From Glacieibacterium sp038210595 (GTDB lineage: Bacteria > Pseudomonadota > Alphaproteobacteria > Sphingomonadales > Sphingomonadaceae), in assembly GCA_038210595.1 (NCBI GenBank), contig JBBQWN010000004.1, positions 62,001 through 126,000 of the forward strand: a stretch of DNA of 64,000 bases. The letters are read 5' to 3'. This document shows, piece by piece, positions 1 to 7,036 of this stretch. The notes under the pieces are model-generated. The model ran no database searches, was not told the origin of the DNA, and saw nothing but the letters and a program-made list of their open reading frames with translations. The position numbers and the translations under genes were made by a program. The number at the start of each line of letters is the position of its first letter. Positions within the stretch are counted from its first letter, which is position 1.

Positions 1-329
1 GTCTTCCCGGCGCTGCCGGTGACGCCGATGATTGTCGCGTCGGTCCGCGCGCGGGCGGCCTCGCCCAACGCCACCAGGCCCGCCATCGTGTCGGCGACCA
101 GGACATGCGGCGCCGCGACAGGTTCGGAGACGAGGAAGCCTCGCGCGCCGCGCTCCGTTGCCGAGGTAATGAACCGGTGGCCGTCGGTCGCCTCGCCCTT
201 CAGTGCGACGAACAGCTCGCCGCCGATGACCTCGCGGCTGTCGAAGGTGACTGCATCTGCGTCGAAGTCGCCGTGCACCGTGCCGCCGGTGGCGGTCGCG
301 ATCTCGTCGGCGGTCCACAGCGCCCTCAT
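1..329 (-). CDS. murF: UDP-N-acetylmuramoyl-tripeptide--D-alanyl-D-alanine ligase, N-terminal part
   Basis: MurF adds D-Ala-D-Ala to the UDP-MurNAc-tripeptide in the cytoplasm, the last soluble step of peptidoglycan precursor synthesis. About 109 residues are visible: an opening MRALWTADEIATATGG, the family-like run TFDSREVIGGELFVALKGE, and the ATP-binding loop GVTGSAGK exactly at the window edge, so the central and C-terminal Mur ligase domains are missing here. The ATG overlaps the murE stop codon (ATGA), consistent with translational coupling in the dcw operon. The assignment rests on these motifs and on the gene order after murE. Confidence 0.9.
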   Translation of the reverse strand, partial: MRALWTADEIATATGGTVHGDFDADAVTFDSREVIGGELFVALKGEATDGHRFITSATERGARGFLVSEPVAAPHVLVADTMAGLVALGEAARARTDATIIGVTGSAGK

Positions 330-1744
330 GCCGCGCACTCGCGGGCGATCTGGACGTCGTCGAACGGCAGGGTGCGGTCGCCGACGATCTGGCCCTGCTC
401 ATGGCCCTTGCCGGCGATTAGCACGACGTCGCCGGGATGGCTGTCAGCGATCGCGGCGGCGATGGCGGCGCGGCGGTCGCCGATCTCGGTGGCACTTGGT
501 GCGGCGGCCATGATCGCGGCGCGGATGGCAGCCGGATCCTCGGAGCGCGGGTTGTCGTCGGTAACGATCACCACGTCGGCATCCCGGACCGCGACCGCGC
601 CCATAGCGGGGCGCTTGCCGGTATCGCGGTCGCCGCCCGCGCCGAGCACGACGATGAGGCGGTCCTTGGTGTGGGGGCGGAGCGCGGCGATGGCGGCCTC
701 GACGGCGTCGGGGGTGTGGGCATAGTCGACATAGACGGGCGCGCCCGACTTCGCGATCACCGCGCGCTCCAGCCGACCGCGCACCGGCTGCAACCGGGCG
801 CAATTGGCCAGCGTCGTCGCGACATCGCCGCCGGTGGCGATGCACAGGCCCGCCGCGACGAGCACGTTCGCCGCCTGATAGGCGCCGATCAGCGGCAGCT
901 CGACCTTGTAGGCTCTGCCGTCCGCCTCGATCGTCAGCGTCTGGCCCAGCTGGGTCGGCGTCCGAGATACCAGCCCCAGCGCCGTGCCCGCCTGCCCGAC
1001 GGTCAGCGTCCGCAGGCCCCGCGCGCGGCACGCAGCGATGACCTGCGACGACCAGTCGCCGTCGTCGGCCCACACCACCGCTGCGCCGTCGGCGTCGATG
1101 ACGTCGGTGAAGAGCCGTAGCTTGGCGGCGAAATAGGCCGCCATCGTGTCGTGGTAATCGAGGTGGTCGCGGCTGAGGTTGGTGAACCCCGCCGCCCGCA
1201 CCGGCAGCCCCTCGGTGCGGTACTGCGCCAGGCCGTGGCTCGAGGCCTCGAAGGCGGCATGGGTGACGCCCTCGCGCTGCAGGCCCGCCATGTTCGACAG
1301 GAAGGTGACGATATCGGGCGTGGTCAGCCCGGTCTTGACCACCTCACCCGCGGTGGTGACGCCGAGCGTGCCGATGCTGGCGGCGTGGTGCCCCGCCATG
1401 TGCCACAGCTGGCGCAGCAGTTCGGTCGAGCTGGTCTTGCCGTTGGTGCCGGTCGCCGCGACGGTGGTAGCCGGAAACGGCGCGAAGAACTTCGCGGCCA
1501 GCCAAGCGAAGGCCCGCCGCGGCTCCGCATCCGCAACGTGAAACGCGCCCTCGACCCGCGCCTCGGGCCGGGCAACGACGGCCACCGCCCCATCGGCGAT
1601 TGCCGCGTCGATAAAGTCCTCGCCGTTGAACCTGGCACCCCGGAACGCGCCGAACACCGTGCCGGGCGCGACCTTGCGGTGGTCGAGCGCGAAGCCGGTG
1701 ACGCCGGTGGCCGGCGCGCCGGCGACAAGCGCCGACAGCTTCAC
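326..1744 (-). CDS. murE: UDP-MurNAc-L-Ala-D-Glu--meso-diaminopimelate ligase
   Basis: MurE adds meso-diaminopimelate to UDP-MurNAc-L-Ala-D-Glu using ATP, in the cytoplasm. The 472-residue protein has the usual family length. The P-loop GTNGKT lies at residues 99-104, and the DNPR motif that goes with diaminopimelate (rather than lysine) specificity lies near residue 395, inside VIVTDDNPRSEDP. The N-terminal uridine-binding domain keeps the DSR/DHR-like region (ALDHRKVAPGTVF). The start overlaps the ftsI stop by four bases and the stop overlaps the murF start, so the gene sits in a tightly packed dcw operon. Identification is secure. Confidence 0.96.
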   Translation of the reverse strand: MKLSALVAGAPATGVTGFALDHRKVAPGTVFGAFRGARFNGEDFIDAAIADGAVAVVARPEARVEGAFHVADAEPRRAFAWLAAKFFAPFPATTVAATGTNGKTSSTELLRQLWHMAGHHAASIGTLGVTTAGEVVKTGLTTPDIVTFLSNMAGLQREGVTHAAFEASSHGLAQYRTEGLPVRAAGFTNLSRDHLDYHDTMAAYFAAKLRLFTDVIDADGAAVVWADDGDWSSQVIAACRARGLRTLTVGQAGTALGLVSRTPTQLGQTLTIEADGRAYKVELPLIGAYQAANVLVAAGLCIATGGDVATTLANCARLQPVRGRLERAVIAKSGAPVYVDYAHTPDAVEAAIAALRPHTKDRLIVVLGAGGDRDTGKRPAMGAVAVRDADVVIVTDDNPRSEDPAAIRAAIMAAAPSATEIGDRRAAIAAAIADSHPGDVVLIAGKGHEQGQIVGDRTLPFDDVQIARECAA

Positions 1745-3534
1745 TCGTCCGCCTGCTTGTCCGCGATCAAGCCAAGCAGGCCACCGATGTCGACGTCCTT
1801 GTTCTCGTCGGGCATGACGCCGAGCAGCGGGCCGATGCGGGCCACCAGCTTCTCGACAATCGGCGCCGACACCATGCCGGCGGTCGCAAAGCCACCCGTG
1901 TCGGCGGTGCCGTGCGGCTCATCGAGCATCGCCAACACGACGTAGCGCGGCGCATCCATCGGGAAGGCCCCGGCGAAAGTGGAGACGAGCTGGTTGTGCG
2001 CGTAGCGGCCGTTGACGACCTTCTCGGCCGTGCCGGTCTTGCCGCCGACGCGGTAGCCGGGCGTGTTCGCCTTGCGCCCGGTGCCGTTGGTGACGACCAG
2101 CCGGAACAGCGCCCGCAGCTTGTCGGACGTCGCCTCGCTGAAAACACGCGTGCCGGGCACGGCCTGGCCGGCCTGGACCTTAAGCATCGTCGCCGGATGC
2201 AGGATGCCGCCGTTCGCCAGCGCCGCGTACGCCGTCGCGAGATGCAGCGGCGACACCGACACGCCGTGGCCGAAGCCGACCGTCATGACCGCCGCCTCGC
2301 CCCAGTTGCTGACCGCCGGATAGATCGGCCGCGCCTTTTCGGCGAGCTCGACCGCGACGGGCTTGAAGAAGCCGAGGCGGTCGAGATAGGCGCGCTGCCG
2401 CTCGCCGCCCAGCGCCGACGCCATGCGCGCCGTGCCGATGTTCGACGAGTGGATGAAGATTTCCGGCGTCGTCGCGAACTTGCGGAGCTCGTGGCCGCGG
2501 TCATCGTGGATGGTGTGGCCGCCGATGGTGATCGGGGCGCGCGCGTCGAAGGTCTGCTGCATCGACTTGATGACGCCGCTGTCCAGCGCCATCGCGATGG
2601 TCAGCGCCTTGAAGGTCGAGCCGAGTTCGTACACCGCCATCGTCGCGCGGTTGTAGCGCGCGTCGGGGCGGCCGGCATCGGCGACCGGGCCGGGCTCCAG
2701 CTTGCCGGGCGCATTGGGGTTGAAGGTCGGCAGCGACGCCATCGCGACGACCTCGCCAGTCTGCACGTCCATGACGATGCCCGCCGCCCCGGCGGCGCGG
2801 TGCTTGGTCATGCCGGCGTACAGCTCGCTCTCCAACGCCTGCTGGACGCGGCTGTCCATCGCCAGCGCGACCGGCGTGCCCCGGGTCGCGGGGTCGGATA
2901 GGCGCGCCTCCAGCACCTTTTCCATGCCCGAGCGGCCATAGGCGCGGGCGGTGCCGCTGGTCGTATACCCGATCGCGTGCGCGCCCAGGTCGAGGCCAGG
3001 GTAGAGGCGCTGCGGTTCGCGGCGCAGCACGATGCTGGGCTCGCCGAGATCGTTGATCGCCTTGGCCTGCCACGGCAGCACCCGCCGGGCGATGTAGCGG
3101 AATTCCTTGCCGCCGATCAGATCGGCATAGATGTCGGCGGCGCTGCGGTCGGTCAGGATCGCCGCCAGTTTCTGGGCGAGCAGGCGCGGATCGCTGCCCG
3201 GCTTGCGCGGACCCTTGTGGCGCACGAACGGCTCGAAGGTGATCGCGAACGCCTCGAAGCTGCGCGCCAGCTCGATGCCGTTGCGGTCGACGATGTCGCC
3301 ACGTTCGGGGATCAACGCCGCCGCCAGGTCGCGCGGCCCCGCCGGGGCCTCGTGCAGCACGGCAAGATCGACCAGCCGCAAACCCAGCACCGCGATCAGC
3401 GCCATGAACAGCATCGCGCCGATGATCATCCGCGCGCGCGCCTGCGCCAGCGCCGCCTGCCGCCACCCGGCGATCGGGGCCGGGCGCGCCGGCGCACCGG
3501 CCAGGCCGCCGACGCTGGCGACCGCAGTGTTCAA
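1741..3534 (-). CDS. ftsI: Peptidoglycan D,D-transpeptidase FtsI (PBP3)
   Basis: FtsI is the septal class B penicillin-binding protein that cross-links peptidoglycan at the division site. The 597-residue sequence shows one N-terminal membrane segment (about residues 36-56, IIGAMLFMALIAVLGLRLV), a pedestal region, and the transpeptidase domain with all three active-site motifs: S306-T-F-K309, S363-S-N365 and K499-T-G501. It overlaps both ftsL upstream and murE downstream by four bases. The size, the motifs and the position in the dcw cluster all agree. It is expected to work with FtsW and FtsL in the divisome. Confidence 0.96.
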   Translation of the reverse strand: MNTAVASVGGLAGAPARPAPIAGWRQAALAQARARMIIGAMLFMALIAVLGLRLVDLAVLHEAPAGPRDLAAALIPERGDIVDRNGIELARSFEAFAITFEPFVRHKGPRKPGSDPRLLAQKLAAILTDRSAADIYADLIGGKEFRYIARRVLPWQAKAINDLGEPSIVLRREPQRLYPGLDLGAHAIGYTTSGTARAYGRSGMEKVLEARLSDPATRGTPVALAMDSRVQQALESELYAGMTKHRAAGAAGIVMDVQTGEVVAMASLPTFNPNAPGKLEPGPVADAGRPDARYNRATMAVYELGSTFKALTIAMALDSGVIKSMQQTFDARAPITIGGHTIHDDRGHELRKFATTPEIFIHSSNIGTARMASALGGERQRAYLDRLGFFKPVAVELAEKARPIYPAVSNWGEAAVMTVGFGHGVSVSPLHLATAYAALANGGILHPATMLKVQAGQAVPGTRVFSEATSDKLRALFRLVVTNGTGRKANTPGYRVGGKTGTAEKVVNGRYAHNQLVSTFAGAFPMDAPRYVVLAMLDEPHGTADTGGFATAGMVSAPIVEKLVARIGPLLGVMPDENKDVDIGGLLGLIADKQADE

Positions 3535-3986
3535 CGCAGGGCGACCCGGGTCAGGTGGGCTTCGCCGTTGCCGACCAGCTCGGCCACCGCGGCGGGGGCG
3601 ATCGCATCGGCATCGGCGCGATAGGCGACGGTGGTGACCGGCGCGGGCGCGGGCTTCGGCGCTTCGGCGACCGCGTAGCGCGGAACCTCGGCGGCAGGCG
3701 TCCGCGTCTCGAACGCCGCCAGCTGGAGCGGGTCGCGGACCAGCTGCAGCGTCGACGCCGCCTGGAGTCCCAGCGCCTCATCATTCCAGCGCTGCAGCTC
3801 GGCCGGCCGGGCGCGGGTGCGGAACTCGGCCTGCAGCGTGCGGATGCCGCGCTGGTTGCTGGCGATCTCCAGGCGCAGGTCGTCGACCGCCTTGCGCTCC
3901 CCGGAAACCATCAGCGAGACCGAATAACAGCTGATCATCACCGCCATCGTGGCGACGCCCCCCAGCACGGTGCGGATGCGGATCAT
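3531..3986 (-). CDS. ftsL: Cell division protein FtsL-like
   Basis: A 151-residue single-pass membrane protein between rsmH and ftsI, the canonical ftsL position. A short cytoplasmic N-terminus is followed by a membrane segment (about residues 7-27) and then a coiled-coil-like stretch (ERKAVDDLRLEIASNQRGI, RTLQAEFRTRARPAELQRW) as expected for the FtsL/FtsB partners that activate FtsWI. The last 60 residues are rich in Pro and Ala and look disordered. FtsL is poorly conserved in sequence, so the call depends on topology and gene context. Start and stop overlap the neighbouring genes (ATGA). Confidence 0.85.
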   Translation of the reverse strand: MIRIRTVLGGVATMAVMISCYSVSLMVSGERKAVDDLRLEIASNQRGIRTLQAEFRTRARPAELQRWNDEALGLQAASTLQLVRDPLQLAAFETRTPAAEVPRYAVAEAPKPAPAPVTTVAYRADADAIAPAAVAELVGNGEAHLTRVALR

Positions 3987-4909
3987 GCGGCATTCCTCTC
4001 AGACAGGGTCCACGCCGGGGCAGCGGTGCGGACGGCGGCGCGCAGGGTCGCGGAACGGGCGCGCGGATTGCGGCGGGTTTCAGCGTCAGACGGGCGGACG
4101 GCCTTGGGCGGCCGCGCGAAACTCGGGGCGCGGACCGCCTGCGCCGGCGGCAGGTGGCGCGATCCCGCCGGGGTGCCGCCCGAGCGTTCGCGCAGGAAGT
4201 TCTTCACCGCGCGGTCTTCGAGGCTGTGGAAACTGACCACCGCCAGACGGCCGCCGGGGCGCAGCAGGCGTTCGGCGGCGGCCAGCCCCGCGTCGAGCTC
4301 GCCGAGCTCGTCGTTCACATGGATGCGCAGCGCCTGGAAGGTTCGCGTCGACGGGTCCTTGCCGCCCGGCTGCGGTCCGCACACACTGCGCACGAGCCGC
4401 GCGAGCTCCGACGTCCGGGTCAACGGCCGGTCGTTGACGATGGCGCGCGCGATCCGGCGCGCTTTGGGCTCGTCGCCGAGCTGGAAGATCACGTCGGCGA
4501 TCTCGCCCTCGTCGGCCGAGTTGATGAAATCGGCGGCCGTCGGCCCGTCGCCGCCCATCCGCATGTCGAGCGGGCCGTCGGTCATGAACGAGAAGCCGCG
4601 CTCAGCCTGGTCGAGCTGCATCGACGAGACACCGATATCGAGTGCGATGGCATCGACGGCGGTAACGCCGCGGTCGGCAAGCTCGCGGTCCATGACGGCG
4701 AAGCGCGCTTCGATCAGCGTCAGCCGGTCGTCCGCGAAAGCGGCGGCGATCGCGCCGGGATCCCGGTCGAAGGCATAGGCGCGCGCCCCGGCGGCAAGCG
4801 CCGCGCGCGTGTAGCCGCCGGCGCCGAACGTACCGTCGACGTACAGGTCGCCGTCGGCCAGCGCGAGCGCCGCCATCACTTCGTCGAGGAGCACGGGGAC
4901 GTGGCTCAC
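3983..4909 (-). CDS. rsmH: 16S rRNA (cytosine(1402)-N(4))-methyltransferase
   Basis: RsmH (MraW) methylates N4 of C1402 in 16S rRNA using S-adenosylmethionine. The 308-residue protein begins HVPVLLDEVMAAL and has the SAM-binding loop VDGTFGAGGYT at about residues 24-34, followed by the family signatures GVSSMQLDQAERGFSF and FHSLEDRAVKNFL near the C-terminus. Length is typical. It sits directly after mraZ, overlapping its stop by four bases, which is the near-universal arrangement at the head of the dcw cluster. Confidence 0.96.
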   Translation of the reverse strand: MSHVPVLLDEVMAALALADGDLYVDGTFGAGGYTRAALAAGARAYAFDRDPGAIAAAFADDRLTLIEARFAVMDRELADRGVTAVDAIALDIGVSSMQLDQAERGFSFMTDGPLDMRMGGDGPTAADFINSADEGEIADVIFQLGDEPKARRIARAIVNDRPLTRTSELARLVRSVCGPQPGGKDPSTRTFQALRIHVNDELGELDAGLAAAERLLRPGGRLAVVSFHSLEDRAVKNFLRERSGGTPAGSRHLPPAQAVRAPSFARPPKAVRPSDAETRRNPRARSATLRAAVRTAAPAWTLSERNAA

Positions 4910-5379
4910 GCCGGCTCGCCCCGCGCGTCGAGTTCGCGCCGGAGAATGCGGGCGGTGGCGGGATCGAGGTCGGGCGATGCCAGCAGCGTGCTGGGCTTCC
5001 AGATCTCGAAATACTCGCCCGCGCCGAGGAAATAGACCAGGCGCTCGGCCTCGATCAGATCCTTCAGCGTCCCGGTCAGCGTGATGCGATGGCCGTCATC
5101 GATCTTCAGCCGGGTCGTGTTGCCGAAGGCGCGGCGTAGCGCCTGGGCGCGCTCGCGGGAGTAATTGCCTTCATAGCGGGTTTCGATTTCGGCGCGCAGC
5201 CGGGCCGCGTGGTCAGGGTCGTAGGCGACGAGGCAGTCGTCATACTCGGACGGTCCGACGATCAGCTCGCGCTCGCTCGACCGTGCCGCGACGATTTCAC
5301 GGAATGCGGGCGGGACCGACACGCGCAGTTTCGCGTCGACCGCATTCAGCGCGAAACCGAGATACTGCTCCCCTGCCAC
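4906..5379 (-). CDS. mraZ: Transcriptional regulator MraZ
   Basis: MraZ is an AbrB/SpoVT-fold DNA-binding protein that represses its own dcw operon in the bacteria studied. The 157-residue protein starts at a GTG codon; the sequence that follows, including YLGFALNAVDAKLRVSVPPAFRE, matches the conserved first MraZ repeat, and the second repeat lies around TTRLKIDDGHRITL. No ATG further upstream keeps this homology, which supports the GTG start. It is the first gene of the operon continuing to murF. A tandem TGGG array about 115-155 bp upstream is a good candidate for its own binding site. Confidence 0.95.
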   Translation of the reverse strand: MAGEQYLGFALNAVDAKLRVSVPPAFREIVAARSSERELIVGPSEYDDCLVAYDPDHAARLRAEIETRYEGNYSRERAQALRRAFGNTTRLKIDDGHRITLTGTLKDLIEAERLVYFLGAGEYFEIWKPSTLLASPDLDPATARILRRELDARGEPA

Positions 5380-5494
5380 CGGATCCCTCGCCCCGGCGGT
5401 GACGCTCCCGAAACATCCGACCCCTGCCGGAAATTCATTATTGGGAAACGGCTCGTCACCACCACTGTGGACAACGGCGTATCATGGTCAGCCT

Positions 5495-5535
5495 TGGGTC
5501 TCAATGGGAATTTATGGGTTTGACTGGTTAATGGG
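5495..5535. promoter_or_regulatory. Putative MraZ operator: 10-bp-periodic TGGG repeats
   Basis: On the plus strand TGGG occurs at 5495, 5505 and 5515, TGGT at 5525, and a further TGGG at 5532. The first four sit exactly 10 bp apart, so they lie on one face of the helix. MraZ in enterobacteria is known to bind direct TGGG-type repeats separated by short spacers upstream of mraZ. The array is inside the 252-bp gap upstream of mraZ. I did not verify the usual strand orientation of these boxes relative to mraZ. Confidence 0.7.
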
Positions 5536-5611
5536 CCCGTTTCGGTGGACAAAACACGACAAAAGGCATTGGCGGAACATCTGTTCCACTTTCATTCTCT
5601 TGCAACAGGGT

Positions 5612-5620
5612 TGTGGATAA
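5612..5620 (-). promoter_or_regulatory. DnaA box upstream of mraZ
   Basis: The minus strand reads TTATCCACA, a perfect match to the strict DnaA box. A second copy with one mismatch (TTGTCCACA) lies at 5466-5474 and a weaker one (TTGTCCACC) at 5544-5552, all in the same orientation in the mraZ control region and all in the direction of the operon. The boxes flank the TGGG array. Function is inferred from sequence only. Confidence 0.55.
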
Positions 5621-5631
5621 GTCTGTGAGGA

Positions 5632-5895
5632 CTAGCTGGTGCGGGGGTGTGCTGCCAGACGCTTGACCACGGGCGCCGGCTTGGCGACCGTCTCTCGGCT
5701 ATTGTCGGGGTTGGAACCCGGGGCGACGCCGAGGACCGCGAGGGTCTCGGTCGGCGTTCCGGTATGCGCGGTCGAGCGTCCGGGTTTCAGCCCGGCGGCA
5801 GCGATCAGCACCATCAGAAATATCGCGGCTAGTCCCGTCAGTCCGGCCCGGACTCGTTGCATCTGACCCTCAGCTTTCCGTGTCCGCGCTGCCAT
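5632..5895 (-). CDS. Hypothetical small single-pass membrane protein
   Basis: An 87-residue protein that I do not recognise. A basic N-terminus (MAARTRKAEGQMQRVRAG) precedes one hydrophobic segment (LTGLAAIFLMVLIAAAGL, about residues 19-36), then a Pro/Ser/Thr-rich tail of about 50 residues, so the predicted topology is inside-to-outside with a flexible periplasmic tail. The ATG is preceded by a GGGGG run a few bases upstream; an internal start at Met12 is possible. It lies upstream of mraZ on the same strand, separated by the 252-bp control region. Its proximity to the division genes may or may not be meaningful. Confidence 0.55.
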   Translation of the reverse strand: MAARTRKAEGQMQRVRAGLTGLAAIFLMVLIAAAGLKPGRSTAHTGTPTETLAVLGVAPGSNPDNSRETVAKPAPVVKRLAAHPRTS

Positions 5896-5931
5896 CCCCC
5901 AGCATCGCGTCCGGCTTCCTGTAGTGGCAAC

Positions 5932-5950
5932 TTAGTCACGTTCCGACTAA
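5932..5950. repeat. Short inverted repeat TTAGTC-N7-GACTAA
   Basis: A perfect 6-bp inverted repeat (TTAGTC at 5932-5937, GACTAA at 5945-5950) lies in the 70-bp gap between cysK and the small membrane protein gene, about 40 bp upstream of the latter's start. It has no T-run and low GC, so it is more like an operator than a terminator. Confidence 0.4.
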
Positions 5951-5965
5951 ATGTCGAGTAGCGGC

Positions 5966-6949
5966 CTAACGCCGCCAGGGCGGCGGAACAATTCCCTTGG
6001 CCGCGCACCACGCTGGGTCGAACAGCGTCGACAGGTAGCGCAGCCCGCTGTCGCAGAGGATCGTCACCACCGTCGACCCCGGCCCGAGGTGCTGAGCCAG
6101 CCGTACCGCGCCCGCGACGTTTATGCCCGACGACAGCCCGAGGCACAGTCCCTCTTCGGCGAGCAGCCGGTGGACCCAGGGGATCCCTTCCGCGTCGGAT
6201 ACCCGGAACTGCGTGTCCGGCACGAAGCCGTCCATGTTCCCGGTGATGCGGCTCTGGCCGATGCCTTCCGACACCGACGAGCCCTCGGCGCGCAACTCGC
6301 CATGGGCAAAATACTCATAGAGCGCAGCACCATCGGGATCGGTCAGCGCGATGCAGACATCGGCCTTCACGGCCTTCAGTCCCATGCCGACGCCCGCCAG
6401 CGTGCCGCCGGTGCCGGTCGCGCAGGTGAAGCCGTCGACCTTGCCGCCCGTCTGCTCCCAGATCTCGGGTGCCGTGGTCTTGATGTGCGCGAGACGGTTG
6501 GCGGTGTTGTCGAACTGGTTGGCCCAGACCGCGCCCGGCGTTTCCTCGGCAAGCCGCCGCGACGTGTGCACATAATGGCAGGGCGACGAGTATTTCGCCG
6601 CCGGCACCAGTACCAGCTCGGCCCCGAGCGCGCGCAGCGTGTCCTGCTTTTCCTTCGACTGGGTGTCGGGCATGACGATCACCGTCCGATAGCCCTTGGC
6701 ATTGCCGACCACCGCCAGCCCGATGCCGGTGTTGCCCGCCGTACCCTCGACGATGATACCGCCGGGCTGCAGCAGTCCGCGCGCCTCCGCATCCTCGATG
6801 ATATATAGCGCGGCGCGGTCCTTGACCGAGCCGCCGGGGTTCATGAACTCGCACTTCCCCAGGATCGTTGCGCCGGTTGCGGCGCTCGGCCCCTTGAGGT
6901 GGATGAGCGGTGTGTTGCCGATCAGCGCGGTGACATCGGTGGCTGCCAT
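5966..6949 (-). CDS. cysK: Cysteine synthase A (O-acetylserine sulfhydrylase)
   Basis: PLP enzyme that makes L-cysteine from O-acetyl-L-serine and sulfide in the cytoplasm. The 327-residue protein has the PLP lysine K43 in NPGGSVKDRAA, the substrate loop as EGTAGNTGIG (about residues 68-77) instead of the commoner EPTSGNTG, and the phosphate-binding glycine run TGTGGT. The EGTAGNTG version is seen in a proteobacterial branch of the family, so I keep the cysteine synthase call but a cystathionine beta-synthase-like activity cannot be excluded. It is divergent from the binding lipoprotein gene at 7037. Confidence 0.88.
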   Translation of the reverse strand: MAATDVTALIGNTPLIHLKGPSAATGATILGKCEFMNPGGSVKDRAALYIIEDAEARGLLQPGGIIVEGTAGNTGIGLAVVGNAKGYRTVIVMPDTQSKEKQDTLRALGAELVLVPAAKYSSPCHYVHTSRRLAEETPGAVWANQFDNTANRLAHIKTTAPEIWEQTGGKVDGFTCATGTGGTLAGVGMGLKAVKADVCIALTDPDGAALYEYFAHGELRAEGSSVSEGIGQSRITGNMDGFVPDTQFRVSDAEGIPWVHRLLAEEGLCLGLSSGINVAGAVRLAQHLGPGSTVVTILCDSGLRYLSTLFDPAWCAAKGIVPPPWRR

Positions 6950-7036
6950 CGCCGGGACTTAAGCGACGCCCGGGCGAGCGGCAAGCAAGCGAAGATTGGG
7001 GTGGGCGAAGCCGCGCTGTCGGCCTATCCCCCGGCA

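Noticed and set aside
5380..5631. RNase P RNA gene upstream of mraZ
   Set aside because: The gap is too short (252 bp) and lacks the conserved GAGGAAAGTCC core.
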